A DNA stretch of 64,000 nucleotides from an uncultured Lachnospiraceae bacterium (GCA_947564735.1 CANOEC010000004.1:1-64000), one strand, 5' to 3'; counted from the stretch's first letter, positions 51,005 to 60,964 are shown. Translations and numbers: made by a program. The notes: a model not told the origin generated them from the sequence alone.

Positions 51005-52486
51005 CTAGACCTCTTTCAGTGCAGCCGCTTTCTTATCCGCAATACGTTTCTGTACTTCCACCATCTCTTCTTTTCCTAAAGAACAATACTTCATAGCAAT
51101 TATGGTGACCACCCACCCTATCAGCGGGAAACCATACATAAGCGCCATGGTCATCCAGAAAATACCGCCCGTCAACTCGTCTGTAGGCTGCGGCAGTGTC
51201 TCCCGATAACCAATCAGCGCCACTGCACCGGTCGCAATCAAGGCACTGACAGACGATACCAGTTTATCAATCAGGCTGTAGACGCCAGACACAACCGCCG
51301 GCACATATTTGCCTCCCCGGTCCAGCTCATAGTCGATGACATCCGCCATGAAAGCATTGTTTCCTGTAGTCACGCACATCTTCATACCGTTCATGGCAAG
51401 CGTCAGAACCACATACACTACCATCAGCGGAACCACCGTAGCAATATTACGCGTCGCCCCGCCCATATGTAAGAAAACGAAGAAGAGAATCATCGCGCAG
51501 GTCACATAAATGCACCGATAAGTCCATGTGACAATCGTCTTCTTATTACCATGCTTTCCGGCATATTTGGCGCCCACCACTGCAAACAAAATCGAAGGGA
51601 TGATGCTCACGGTAGACAAAGTCGTGGCAATAGACATATTACCGATGATAATCCCGCTCAGCATCGTGTTGATAATGGACTGGCTTGCCACCTGCTGCGC
51701 AATCTTGTCGGAAGCTCCCGACGCGATATAGCACTGCAGGGGACGATTGTTCTTTAATACCTCTATCATGTCCTTTATCTTAAGTTTTTCTCTCTTTGCC
51801 GTAGTGCCGGCGAAATTCTCCGGCTTATCAAATTCCGAAATACCAATGCAGGTTGTCACAAGTCCTACCGCAGATATCGCAATCGTTACCCAGCAGACAG
51901 CCGACAAAAACTCCAGATTATAGCCGCCGTACTTCGGCATCAGCACCACATAATAAATCATATTCAGGGCAATTGGCACCACATAGTTAAAAACCGTACT
52001 CCATACACCCACCATCGGCCGCTGTTTCGGGTCATTGGTCATCAATGCGAATAATGTCTGTCCTGTCATATTATACAGTGTATACCCGATAATATAAAGC
52101 ATATACAGCAATACAAAGGCTGCAAAACCATGCCCTTTGCCAGTCGCCCAGCTATACATCATCAGCGTTGCCAGAACCATCACCAGCCATCCACTGACGA
52201 GCAGGATACGGACCTTGCCAAAACGCGTATTGACCTTGTCATAAATAAACGCAAGCATAGGATCTGTAACCGCATCAAAAATACGGGTGAAGGTCAGAAT
52301 GCCTCCCACTGCCACTGTCGCAATTCCAAAACCAAGGTTTGCCGAATAGTTTGCGAGCCCAATCAGACAGTAAAACCCCATACCGACCATACCACTGGAC
52401 GCGACCATGATAATCTGCCACAGCTTCGCGCGGCGGTACTGCACACTGTCAATCTGACTCTGCGTCAATTGTTCTTTACTTCCCAT
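51005..52486 (-). CDS. GPH-type glycoside/cation symporter (MFS)
   Basis: A membrane protein of about 493 residues with 12 hydrophobic helices of the glycoside-pentoside-hexuronide:cation symporter family: FDAVTDPMLAFIYDKVNTRFGK and MTGQTLFALMTNDPKQR are typical conserved loops. ATG at 52486 follows AAGGAGG. It is the first gene of the operon and should import the glycoside in unhydrolysed form, which explains why the glycosidases lack signal peptides. Confidence 0.92.
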   Translation of the reverse strand: MGSKEQLTQSQIDSVQYRRAKLWQIIMVASSGMVGMGFYCLIGLANYSANLGFGIATVAVGGILTFTRIFDAVTDPMLAFIYDKVNTRFGKVRILLVSGWLVMVLATLMMYSWATGKGHGFAAFVLLYMLYIIGYTLYNMTGQTLFALMTNDPKQRPMVGVWSTVFNYVVPIALNMIYYVVLMPKYGGYNLEFLSAVCWVTIAISAVGLVTTCIGISEFDKPENFAGTTAKREKLKIKDMIEVLKNNRPLQCYIASGASDKIAQQVASQSIINTMLSGIIIGNMSIATTLSTVSIIPSILFAVVGAKYAGKHGNKKTIVTWTYRCIYVTCAMILFFVFLHMGGATRNIATVVPLMVVYVVLTLAMNGMKMCVTTGNNAFMADVIDYELDRGGKYVPAVVSGVYSLIDKLVSSVSALIATGAVALIGYRETLPQPTDELTGGIFWMTMALMYGFPLIGWVVTIIAMKYCSLGKEEMVEVQKRIADKKAAALKEV

Positions 52487-52568
52487 TTTGTTTCCTCCTT
52501 CTCTCTGTACACCCACATGATTACTAACCATATTGTATCTAAAAACAAGGGAAAACGTTAGAAATATT

Positions 52569-52769
52569 CAATTATTGATAGAACTATTATGTCCTGTTTT
52601 AAAAATTTTTTTCTGCTTCCATTCATTTCATAAAGCATAGTTGAAAAAATAAAAGAATATGCTATACTGAAACCATAATCTATACAATGTTATCCTGTAG
52701 CGTTGCTGTCTATAGGGCGCACAAAAAGCAAAAATATTAGAACTATTTAATTATTTGTAGAACTATATT
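52569..52769. promoter_or_regulatory. Divergent control region with TAGAACTAT repeats
   Basis: TAGAACTAT occurs at 52579-52587, 52738-52746 and 52758-52766. The last two are exactly 20 bp apart, two helical turns, as expected for an AraC dimer on direct half-sites. Sites lie close to both divergent genes (symporter and araC). Confidence 0.6.
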
Positions 52770-52790
52770 GTTCCCAAGGTGGAGTAAAAT

Positions 52791-53978
52791 ATGGATTTAG
52801 AATTATTTAGAAAGCTTCTGCACAATCTCCTAAATACAGAGGTTACGACATACGACAATGATATTCGGACACTCACCGCTTTTGAGGACGCCTACTGTTT
52901 TCAGAAGACATTGCAGCCAATGTTTACCGCCGATTCCCTCTCCTATTTACTACATTCCATGGATGATGCGACCTTCTATGAAATTGTAGACAAACTCGAT
53001 GTGTGCCTGTTTTTTTTCCAATTTGACCAGAAAATTTTTTTAATCGGTCCCTATGTCAGAACAGAGTATTCCGACGAAAAAATGCAGAAGCTCCTGATTG
53101 AAAACAAAATGCCGGCGTCCTATGCCACTTCCCTCAGATTATACTATACTGCCCTGCCGCTGCTTGCCATCTATCATATTCAGCGTGTTGTCACTGCCTG
53201 TATAGCGTCCTTTAATCCGCTTTTCCCCGGATACCGTTACCGGAGACTCCTAGGTTTTCAGGAAGAACCGAAGGAGCAAAAAACATACCAGCAGGAATCC
53301 ATTGACTACAGCGAAATCTATCAGCGCTACCATGTCGAAAACCGTCTGTTAAAACTAATTGAAAAAGGGGAGGTGGAGAGCATCATTCAGGCTTACGACG
53401 AAATGCAGGACGAATCCGCTTCCCTTATCGACCTGTTCAGCAGCCCTGCCTATCAAAGCCCTATTTCCATCCTGCGCGCATTGGCAAGAAAAGCGGCAGA
53501 GCAGAGTGGTCTGTCCATCATTACGATTGACCAGATTACCCAAAAATCTGTTCAACGCCTCTCCGGCACCGACAATATCAAAAAACAGCGGCAATATTGT
53601 TATGAAATGTTGATTGAATTGACAACTGCAGTGCGCGACCACCTGATAAACACAAGCAGCTACTCTCCTGCAATCATTAAAGTCGTAGAATATCTTTCCT
53701 TGAATTATACACAGAATATCAACATAGATGCCCTGTGCCAGATATCCGATTATTCCCCTTCCCACCTTGCCAAACTATTCAAGCAGGAAACCGGACGCAC
53801 CATAACGCAGTACATCGCGGACTTAAGATGCCGTCAGGCTGCCGAAATGCTTCGTGAAACAAGCCTGCCTATCCAAGAAATCAGCAGCTATGTCGGCTAT
53901 ACAGACAACAATTATTTCGTGAAGGTATTTAAAAAGGCGATGGGAAAGACTCCGTCAGAATATCGTTCCTTCGCCTGA
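52791..53978 (+). CDS. AraC family transcriptional regulator
   Basis: A 395-residue regulator. The C-terminal 100 residues are two helix-turn-helix units (INIDALCQISDYSPSHLAKL, then LPIQEISSYVGYTDNNYF, ending VFKKAMGKTPSEYR). The N-terminal 280 residues are a helical sensing region without membrane segments. It is divergent from the glycoside operon and probably its activator. Confidence 0.9.
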   Translation: MDLELFRKLLHNLLNTEVTTYDNDIRTLTAFEDAYCFQKTLQPMFTADSLSYLLHSMDDATFYEIVDKLDVCLFFFQFDQKIFLIGPYVRTEYSDEKMQKLLIENKMPASYATSLRLYYTALPLLAIYHIQRVVTACIASFNPLFPGYRYRRLLGFQEEPKEQKTYQQESIDYSEIYQRYHVENRLLKLIEKGEVESIIQAYDEMQDESASLIDLFSSPAYQSPISILRALARKAAEQSGLSIITIDQITQKSVQRLSGTDNIKKQRQYCYEMLIELTTAVRDHLINTSSYSPAIIKVVEYLSLNYTQNINIDALCQISDYSPSHLAKLFKQETGRTITQYIADLRCRQAAEMLRETSLPIQEISSYVGYTDNNYFVKVFKKAMGKTPSEYRSFA

Positions 53979-54018
53979 TATCATGTCAACATCAAACGAA
54001 CAGAAGGAGGAAGCAACA

Positions 54019-54834
54019 TTGAAAAAGAAAAAAATATTAAAATACACAGGAATGGCAATCAGTATTTTGGCTGTATCAGAGGTAAGCTGGATGGCTTATT
54101 GCGGATATGCATGGGGCTGGGGACCATTTGCAAAACTACATGATATGAAAACAGCACGGCTTCCCGGAAACGGAGACGCATACGATTTAGAACAGGTCAA
54201 ACCCAGTTCGGACATTACACTAAGTGGCAAAACAATCGTATTTCTTGGTTCTTCCGTAACATATGGAGCTGCCTCACAGGGTATTTCTTTTGCAGATTAT
54301 TTAGAAAGGCAAGAAGGCTGTATTGCTGTAAAAGAAGCAGTTTCCGGAACAACGCTGGTCGCTGAATGCGTGGATTCCTACATCGAAAGATTAAATACTC
54401 TGGCTGTAGATAAAGCAGATTTATTTATCTGCCAGTTATCCACAAATGACGCTACGCAGAAAAAACCGCTTGGCAAAATAAGCGCATCAACAACTATAGA
54501 AGATTTTGATACACATACGGTAGCCGGTGCGATAGAATATATTATTGCCTATGCGCAAAATACATGGAACTGCCCTGTGTTATTTTACACCAATCCCAAA
54601 TATGACAGCGCAGAGTATGAAAAAATGGTTATGCTTCTTGAAAAGATACAAGAAAAATGGGGAATCGGAATAATTAATATGTGGAATAATGAAACTTTCA
54701 ACAATCTGTCTGATAAACAATCCCGTTTCTACATGGCAGACTCTATCCACCCGACCAAGGCAGGGTATCTGGAATGGTGGCTGCCCTATATGGAAAAGGA
54801 AATAAAAACTTATTATGCGGGAAACCCTTTTTGA
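54019..54834 (+). CDS. SGNH/GDSL hydrolase with N-terminal membrane anchor
   Basis: About 271 residues. I chose the TTG at 54019 (KKKKILKYTGMAISILAVSE) because AAGGAGGAAG lies eight bases upstream; the ATG at 53983 has no ribosome site. A hydrophobic helix near residues 10-28 anchors it outside the membrane. The SGNH blocks are FLGSSVTYGA (Ser), LSTNDAT (Asn) and MADSIHPTKAGY (Asp and His). A surface carbohydrate esterase is likely. It follows araC by 40 bp and is probably cotranscribed. Confidence 0.82.
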   Translation: MKKKKILKYTGMAISILAVSEVSWMAYCGYAWGWGPFAKLHDMKTARLPGNGDAYDLEQVKPSSDITLSGKTIVFLGSSVTYGAASQGISFADYLERQEGCIAVKEAVSGTTLVAECVDSYIERLNTLAVDKADLFICQLSTNDATQKKPLGKISASTTIEDFDTHTVAGAIEYIIAYAQNTWNCPVLFYTNPKYDSAEYEKMVMLLEKIQEKWGIGIINMWNNETFNNLSDKQSRFYMADSIHPTKAGYLEWWLPYMEKEIKTYYAGNPF

Positions 54835-54896
54835 TGGTTCCCGCAGTCTTCATAACCGTCTATATTTGTATTCATTGCTCAAACTCCGGAAAACAA

Positions 54897-55463
54897 ATGC
54901 GTATCGTACAAATACTGACACACTACAATACTTCTTTCAACCAGATATCCGCCAGAACAGGCAAATATATCTCTCAGGTACATTCCAATATGGTATTTGA
55001 ATCTAGGGAAAAGAAAGATTTTCATAATACTTATTACTTTGAACGAGAATTGTTACAGTATATTCAGAATGGGGAATCCGGATATTTAAAAAGACTGATG
55101 CGCCAGCATGAGCATGAGATATCTGCCGGGACATTGACGGACAATTCGCTCCGTCAGGAGAAAAATCTCTTTATCGTAACACTCACGCTTGCTACCAGAA
55201 GTGCAGTGTCAGGCGGTCTTGATATTGAGCAGGCGTACAGTCTTTCCGATACCTATATAAAAGAATGTGAGCAAATGCAGGATATCATATCAATCTCCAA
55301 CCTTATGGAAACCGCTCTGATATCACATTAAAGTTCAAAGAAGAATTGGGCTTTGAAATCAGCAGTTATCTTGGTTTTTCCAGCCAAGGATATTTTTAGA
55401 ATGTATTTAAAAAAATATGGTCTGACCCCGATGCAGTACCGCAATCAAACCACAAAATACTAA
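54897..55463 (+). pseudogene. Degraded AraC-type regulator
   Basis: The frame MRIVQILTHYNTSFNQISAR to a stop at 55331 holds the middle domain of an AraC protein (FERELLQYIQNGESGYLKRL). After the stop, FEISSYLGFSSQGYF then an internal TAG, and NVFKK with a frameshift in an A-run leading to YGLTPMQYRN, are remnants of the last helix-turn-helix. Most of the first helix-turn-helix is gone. At least three lesions show that it is inactive. Confidence 0.75.
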
Positions 55464-55507
55464 CCTCCCCTTTCCATCCTTTATTCTCTTCTCATTTCTT
55501 CAACACC

Positions 55508-56308
55508 TTATACCCTTCTTCCGGCAAACAAGGTTCCTGCCTCTTTTCCTTTTACAATATCATACAACGCTTCTGGATTTTTTCCATTCGTGATAATGGT
55601 GTCTATGCCCTGTGCGGCAGCCAGTCCGGCTGCCCGCAGCTTGGTTTTCATACCGCCTGTTCCGCGCCTCGAACCTGCCCCGCCCGCAAGGGAATATACT
55701 TTTTCATCAATCTGCTCTATCCTTTTTATCAGTTTCGCATCGGTATGCAGCCGCGGATCGGCGTCATACAGACCGTCAATGTCTGACAGAATGACTAACC
55801 GTTTCGCCCTGCATAGAATAGCGACAACCGCAGAAAGCACGTCATTATCACCAAACAATCTGTCCTCCGATTCTATTTCTGTATAACTGACAGAGTCGTT
55901 TTCGTTGACTATGGGAATGATTTCCATCTCAAGAAGCGCGTTAAATGTATTAATCAGATTCTCCTTTTTTTCTTCCTGCTCAATATCGTTTGCATTTAAC
56001 AGAATCTGCGCAATCGTCTTATCATAATCGCCAAAAAACTTATCATACAGATACATGATGCTACACTGCCCGACTGCCGCTGCTGCCTGCTTCATACGCA
56101 TACTGGCAGGACGCTCTTTCATATGCAGTTTATTTGTTCCTACTGCAATCGCGCCGGAAGATACCAGAATCACTTCATATCCCATATTCTGAATATCAGA
56201 CAGCGTACACGCAAGACGGTCAAAGGAACGCAAATCGCTTTTTCCCATTTCATTTGCCAAAGTGGAAGTCCCTACTTTTATTACAATCCTGTTTTGATAA
56301 AGTCCCAT
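55508..56308 (-). CDS. proB: Glutamate 5-kinase
   Basis: A 266-residue amino-acid kinase: IVIKVGTSTLANE at the N-terminus, VSSGAIAVG, NENDSVSY, FGDNDVLSAVVA, LSDIDGLYDADPR and GTGGMKTKLRAA. The PUA domain of longer ProB proteins is absent, as in many Firmicutes. It phosphorylates glutamate in the first step of proline synthesis. ATG at 56308 follows GAGGTGTG and lies 1 bp after the stop of the deacylase gene. proA was not seen in the window. Confidence 0.92.
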   Translation of the reverse strand: MGLYQNRIVIKVGTSTLANEMGKSDLRSFDRLACTLSDIQNMGYEVILVSSGAIAVGTNKLHMKERPASMRMKQAAAAVGQCSIMYLYDKFFGDYDKTIAQILLNANDIEQEEKKENLINTFNALLEMEIIPIVNENDSVSYTEIESEDRLFGDNDVLSAVVAILCRAKRLVILSDIDGLYDADPRLHTDAKLIKRIEQIDEKVYSLAGGAGSRRGTGGMKTKLRAAGLAAAQGIDTIITNGKNPEALYDIVKGKEAGTLFAGRRV

Positions 56309-56309
56309 A

Positions 56310-56861
56310 TCACACCTCAATCACAGTCGCAGTATGTCTGGTATAAGGCAGAAATTTTTGGTAAATATCTTCTGTCCGCACTTTCATATACCCTGTTGTC
56401 GTACCGTCACTGCACCCGTACCATTCCTCTGAAAGCACATCCTTGTCAAACACAATCTGCACGTTATTTTCCCTGTCTAAAAGACTGCTGAGAACAGTTG
56501 CCGCGCCGATTTTTGTGCCGAGCATCGTTTCCATATCTTCTGCAGGTGCAAAGGAAACGCGGGCAATTCCTAACGCATTGCTGAAATCTTTTGAGCGAAA
56601 GGGCTTCTCTCCCACTGTAACAAACAGATAAAACTGTGTCCGCTGACGGTTACAGACAAACAGTGTTTTCACCATATGCATCTTCAGTTTTTCATCAATG
56701 GCAACACAGTCCTCCATCGTAATCGCTTCGTCCGTATCGACACGTTCAAAAGGGATTTGAAGAATCCCCAGCATCTCATAAACAAGTCCTTGAAGCTTTG
56801 TCTGAAAATGAGCGGGCGCCTCGGTTTGGATTTCACTTACATAAAACGTATCTTTAGTCAT
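56310..56861 (-). CDS. YbaK/ProX-type aminoacyl-tRNA deacylase domain protein
   Basis: About 183 residues. The pattern RVDTDEAITMEDC, KTLFVCNRQRTQFYLFVTVG, and FSNALGIARVSFAPAEDM, then GAATVLSSLLD and GCSDGTTTGYMKV fits the INS-like editing domain (ProXp/PrdX) that clears mischarged tRNA(Pro). A GTG lies four codons upstream, too close to the ribosome site, so I prefer ATG at 56861. The pairing with proB makes sense: both act on proline metabolism. Confidence 0.88.
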   Translation of the reverse strand: MTKDTFYVSEIQTEAPAHFQTKLQGLVYEMLGILQIPFERVDTDEAITMEDCVAIDEKLKMHMVKTLFVCNRQRTQFYLFVTVGEKPFRSKDFSNALGIARVSFAPAEDMETMLGTKIGAATVLSSLLDRENNVQIVFDKDVLSEEWYGCSDGTTTGYMKVRTEDIYQKFLPYTRHTATVIEV

Positions 56862-57035
56862 AATTACTTTCACACTCCTGCTTGACTTTTTTTCTTATTC
56901 AGTCTACCATTTACATCGTGATAACAAAAGCGAATAATTATCATGTAATCCATGACAAAATCAGATGGAAAACTTTCGATGCATCGTATGCACCATCGAG
57001 GCGACATGACATGCAGCATGACATGAGGTGACGAT
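56862..57035. promoter_or_regulatory. Divergent control region between proX-proB and LysR
   Basis: Contains the perfect palindrome CGATGCATCG (56977-56986), ATAATTAT near 56934, and two ATGACATG direct repeats near 57005 and 57018. A LysR-type regulator usually binds between itself and its divergent target, so these are candidate sites. Confidence 0.45.
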
Positions 57036-57908
57036 ATGGATATGAATCTTCAAAAATACATGGCGTTTGTGAAAACCGTTGAGTATGGCAGTTTTACCAA
57101 AGCCGCCGAGGTACTAAACTATTCCCAATCCGGCATCAGCCGTATGATCAATGACTTGGAAAAAGAATGGAAAATCATTCTATTAGAAAGAGGGAAATCC
57201 GGTGTGAAGCTGACGAGTGACGGTCTGAAACTGCTCCCTTACGCCAAAAATGTCTGCACAGAATATGAGAAACTGCAGATGGAAGTGGATGAACTAAACG
57301 GACTGCAATCGGGGCTGATTCGTATCGGTACTTTTTCCAGTGTGGCAACCCACTGGCTTCCGAACATCATCAGACATTTTCAGAAAGATTACCCGTGCAT
57401 AGACTATGAACTGCTCCTCGGTGATTATACGGAAATTGAAGAATGGATTGCAAACGGACGGGTTGACTGCGGCTTCTTACGCCTGCCTGCCCGCCTTGGA
57501 TTTGAAACGCATTTTTTGGAGCAAGACAGGCTTCTTGCCATTCTTCCGGAAAACCATCCTCTTGCATATCTTGATAAGTTTCCGGTGGCAGCATTGTGCG
57601 ATGAACCGTTTCTGCTTTTGGAAAAAGGCGCAAAGGCAGAAATTTCAGAAATATTTGAGCGCTGTAATCTGACGCCTGACATTCATTTTACAACATGGGA
57701 TGATTATGCCATCATGTCGATGGTGGAAAGCGGTCTTGGCATCAGTATCCTGCCGGAACTGATACTCTCACGGATTCCCTATCGGATTATCGCAAAAGAA
57801 CTAGATGTCCCCGCATACAGAAAAATCGGCATTGCCCTAAGAAGCAGGAGAACCGCTTCCCTAGCGGTAAAGCGGTTCTTAGATTATTTGCAGTATCGTC
57901 ACAATTGA
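57036..57908 (+). CDS. LysR family transcriptional regulator
   Basis: A 290-residue regulator: MNLQKYMAFVKTVEYGSFTK, then AAEVLNYSQSGISRMINDLE for the winged helix, and an effector domain from LIRIGTFSSVATHW. Divergent from the deacylase-proB operon, which is its probable target; a proline-pathway signal would fit but is not shown. ATG with GAGGTGACG upstream. Confidence 0.9.
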   Translation: MDMNLQKYMAFVKTVEYGSFTKAAEVLNYSQSGISRMINDLEKEWKIILLERGKSGVKLTSDGLKLLPYAKNVCTEYEKLQMEVDELNGLQSGLIRIGTFSSVATHWLPNIIRHFQKDYPCIDYELLLGDYTEIEEWIANGRVDCGFLRLPARLGFETHFLEQDRLLAILPENHPLAYLDKFPVAALCDEPFLLLEKGAKAEISEIFERCNLTPDIHFTTWDDYAIMSMVESGLGISILPELILSRIPYRIIAKELDVPAYRKIGIALRSRRTASLAVKRFLDYLQYRHN

Positions 57909-57954
57909 AAAACGCAGTTGACCACCCGCCTCATATGTTTTTGCACCACGCCCG

Positions 57955-59475
57955 TCACCACTTATTCGATACTATCTTCATTTCTTTTCTTCCCCTCTTA
58001 AACGTTACGTCCTTAAACCCCGAATGCAGCTCCTCACGCATCCCGTTGATGATGATAATGCTTCCCGCATTGACCGCACCGCTGACAACTACCTTTCCAT
58101 CCGCTGCACGCCGGTTAATATCAATCAGCTGCTCCCGTTTCGTGGTAATCTCCTTTAGTTTGAGCTGATAATGGATTCTGTTGCGCGTCTGCTCCGCTTT
58201 TTCCTGACTCCTCTCCGGCGTCATCGGCTGAGTCTGCAACTGCCATGCAATACGTTCCAGCGCGCTCTCGGCATCCATCATCTTATTCTGATAATCCTCA
58301 ATTTGTCTGTCTATTTTTGCCATCTTATACTTAAACTCACAGTCCAGTCCGATCACGATCTGCGTTGTTACCCCCGCGCGGTTTCCGATAGAAGCCGCCG
58401 TAATCTGTTCCACCGCCGTAACGGTGCCGCCGATAATGCTTCCTCTGTTGCCGGCAATGACTATAGTCTCGCCCGATTCCACTTCACAGTTCATCAAGGC
58501 GCCCGTGTTGACTTCCTTCCCGGCATAAACCCTTGTCTGCTCTATAAAACGCGCCATAACATTGCCGCCTGCACGGATAACGCCGTTCCCGGAACCCTGC
58601 ATCCCGTTTTTTAAGATAACATCTTTGCCCGCATAAAGATTCGCCGTCTCCACATGCCCGTTGATGGTAATGCTGCCGGTCGTTTTCACGGTAACACCAG
58701 CGTAAACATTTCCCTCTACGAACACATCGCCATGAAAATCCACACTTCCGGTCGCGGCTCCCAAGTTGCCCTTAACCACATAGACAGGCGTTACGGTCAG
58801 GCATCCGTCCGCCACAGTGACATTGCCTTCAGAGCTGGCATAATAATTTCTGCCGCTTTCATCCGCCTCGCAGCGCATACACTGTAACGGCGGCAATTCT
58901 CTGCCCACATATGCCTCAATAGTATTCCCCACAACATCCCAGCCATCCGTCGAAGGCATTGACGGGTGATAGGTTGCAAGATGCTGTCCCTCTGTCACCA
59001 GCTCCATCTTGCCTAATACGTTATAATCTACCGAGCCGTCCGACAGAATAATCGGTTTTGTCGGAGGGTCCGGATCGAAATAATATTCATAATAGCCATC
59101 CTTTCCGTCTTTTGCATCACTGCCGGCGGCTACTATCGTCTCCTCGTAAATTTTTGTTCCCTGTGCAAGTTCCTTAAGCGCCTCTTCCTTAATACCGGCA
59201 ACCACCCCGTTCTCCTGCAACAGTGCATTCAGCTCCTCTAGCGAAAAGTCACGATATATCGTAAGCAGAGCTTCCATACGCGCCCCATCAATACGAAGCA
59301 GATAATCCGGCGTGCTTATGGTCTGTGAAACTTCCTGTTCCGTCTCCCCATCAGAATCATCGGACGGCATCTCCTGCCCGGAAGATACCTCTTCCTTCTC
59401 CGCCGCCTGCACTATTTCCACGCGCTCGCTCTGTTCTTTCTTCTTTTTCTTTTCTGTCTGGTTAAATAATCCCAT
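57955..59475 (-). CDS. FapA (DUF342) family protein
   Basis: About 506 residues. A charged N-terminal linker (about 1-60, KKKKKEQSERVEI) precedes the FapA N-terminal domain (about 60-150) and a right-handed beta-helix (about 195-400) with repeats like GNVYAGVTVKTTGSITING, VETANLYAGKDVIL and NRGSIIGGTVTAVEQ. A helical C-terminal segment contains AKIDRQIEDYQNKMMDAESA. The family is common in Clostridia and is linked to polymer scaffolds or flagellar/cell-surface functions, not settled. ATG at 59475 follows GAGGATG. Confidence 0.85.
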   Translation of the reverse strand: MGLFNQTEKKKKKEQSERVEIVQAAEKEEVSSGQEMPSDDSDGETEQEVSQTISTPDYLLRIDGARMEALLTIYRDFSLEELNALLQENGVVAGIKEEALKELAQGTKIYEETIVAAGSDAKDGKDGYYEYYFDPDPPTKPIILSDGSVDYNVLGKMELVTEGQHLATYHPSMPSTDGWDVVGNTIEAYVGRELPPLQCMRCEADESGRNYYASSEGNVTVADGCLTVTPVYVVKGNLGAATGSVDFHGDVFVEGNVYAGVTVKTTGSITINGHVETANLYAGKDVILKNGMQGSGNGVIRAGGNVMARFIEQTRVYAGKEVNTGALMNCEVESGETIVIAGNRGSIIGGTVTAVEQITAASIGNRAGVTTQIVIGLDCEFKYKMAKIDRQIEDYQNKMMDAESALERIAWQLQTQPMTPERSQEKAEQTRNRIHYQLKLKEITTKREQLIDINRRAADGKVVVSGAVNAGSIIIINGMREELHSGFKDVTFKRGRKEMKIVSNKW

Positions 59476-59650
59476 ATTCATCCTCATTTCTGCACATACT
59501 TTTGACTCAGTTTATTGAGTCTGTGCATGAACGAGTTTGTGTCAGCTGCACGCAGACACAAATCCGCATCCGTAAGTATCATCCCTTAAAACACCTCATA
59601 AATCCACTATAAAAGTTTCCGCAAAAACTGTCAATTCCTTTTCCATACAT
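59476..59650. other. Intergenic region upstream of fapA
   Basis: No gene. gactcagtttattgagtc (59503-59520) is an imperfect dyad (GACTCA/TGAGTC) that could be an operator or terminator stem. Confidence 0.35.
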
Positions 59651-60901
59651 CTATGTAGGCGGTTTATCCGGTCTCCCGCTGATTCCTAAGAGGATACGGC
59701 TTTCCAGTAATGCGCGGGTAGAATCATAATCATATTCCACAGTCTGTATATTCACATCCGGATACCGCTCATGAAGCTTCTTCATAATGCCGCGCTCACA
59801 CACATGACTGACAAGACAGCCAAAGGGATGTACAATCAAAATATTCCGATAACCTTTTTCTGCCAAATCCGCCACTTCCGCCGCAACCAGCCAGCCATCC
59901 CCCGTGTGGCAGCCCCTGTCAATGACAGGCGCCGCCAATTCTTTCATTTTAACAAAATCCGCATCCGGCACAAACCGGCTCTCTTCTGCAATACTCTGAT
60001 TGATATCCTGCTGAATACGAGTCAGATAATGAAACACTGTACCATAAGCCTTCTGTATCATCTGCCCTGAACCACAGAGTCTCTGATCTTCCAATTCACT
60101 GTCTACTAGGTAAATAGCATAATTGACAAAGCCGCCCATGCGGTACGCACAGTCCTGTGTCTGCAAAAATTGCTCTAAATGGCGATTCCCAATCGGGGAA
60201 AACTTCATATAAATCTCTCCGGTAATACCGACGCTCCGGATACTTCTCTCTTCCACCGGAATCTTCGCAAACTCACGGACAATCTGCCGATACTGCTCCT
60301 TACGCTTCCTGCCGGAAATATGCTTCCCCGCTAAAATGTCTTCACACAACTTCTTATTCCAACGCTCCAAACACGCTTTTGCCTCTCCTCTTCTACACTC
60401 ATATGGTCGCACCTGCTGATAAAGCGTCATAAGCAAATCACCAAAACAGACTGCAGCAATGGCGCAGAACAGCAGCTTTGGCGTAATCGTAAACCCTGCA
60501 TGTTTCTCTTTACCGAATGCATTGAGAGAAATGACCGGAATCTGACTGTATCCGGCTTTTTTCAGACTATGTATGATAGAATTGTAAATATTGCCGGCAC
60601 GACATGCCCCTCCGGTCTGCGGTTCCATAAAAGCAATCCGCTCCGGATCAAACCGCCCGGAACGGACTGCTGCCAATACCTGCCCAAGAATCAGCACTGT
60701 CGGCAGGCAGTAATCACTGTTTATATAAGGCAGTGCATATCCATGCAGATTCGTTTCTTCGGGGAGGATTTCCAAATGATATCCGCCCGCTGAAAAAGCC
60801 GCCTGCAAAAGTTCATTATGATAATGCAGCATATCCGGCAACAGTATCGTATGGGTATGTTTCATCGCCTTTGTAAATTCTACTCTCTTTGTCTCTTTCA
60901 C
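59651..60901 (-). CDS. 2-hydroxyacyl-CoA dehydratase activase-related protein (DUF2229-like)
   Basis: A 416-residue protein. Motifs seen in the C-terminal part of large activase-related proteins: INSDYCLPTVLILGQ, MEPQTGGACRAGNIYN (Cys), VGITGEIYMKFSPIGN, HTGDGWLVAAEVADL and HPFGCLVSHVCERG. The ATPase activator domain (ASKHA) itself is absent, so it is a free-standing version. GTG at 60901 follows AAGGAG. Substrate and partner are unknown. Confidence 0.8.
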   Translation of the reverse strand: MKETKRVEFTKAMKHTHTILLPDMLHYHNELLQAAFSAGGYHLEILPEETNLHGYALPYINSDYCLPTVLILGQVLAAVRSGRFDPERIAFMEPQTGGACRAGNIYNSIIHSLKKAGYSQIPVISLNAFGKEKHAGFTITPKLLFCAIAAVCFGDLLMTLYQQVRPYECRRGEAKACLERWNKKLCEDILAGKHISGRKRKEQYRQIVREFAKIPVEERSIRSVGITGEIYMKFSPIGNRHLEQFLQTQDCAYRMGGFVNYAIYLVDSELEDQRLCGSGQMIQKAYGTVFHYLTRIQQDINQSIAEESRFVPDADFVKMKELAAPVIDRGCHTGDGWLVAAEVADLAEKGYRNILIVHPFGCLVSHVCERGIMKKLHERYPDVNIQTVEYDYDSTRALLESRILLGISGRPDKPPT

Positions 60902-60964
60902 AGAATACTCCTTCTTAAGCTCTGCTTATCCGCACAGTATGACTGCGGCAATTCTATATGAAAA

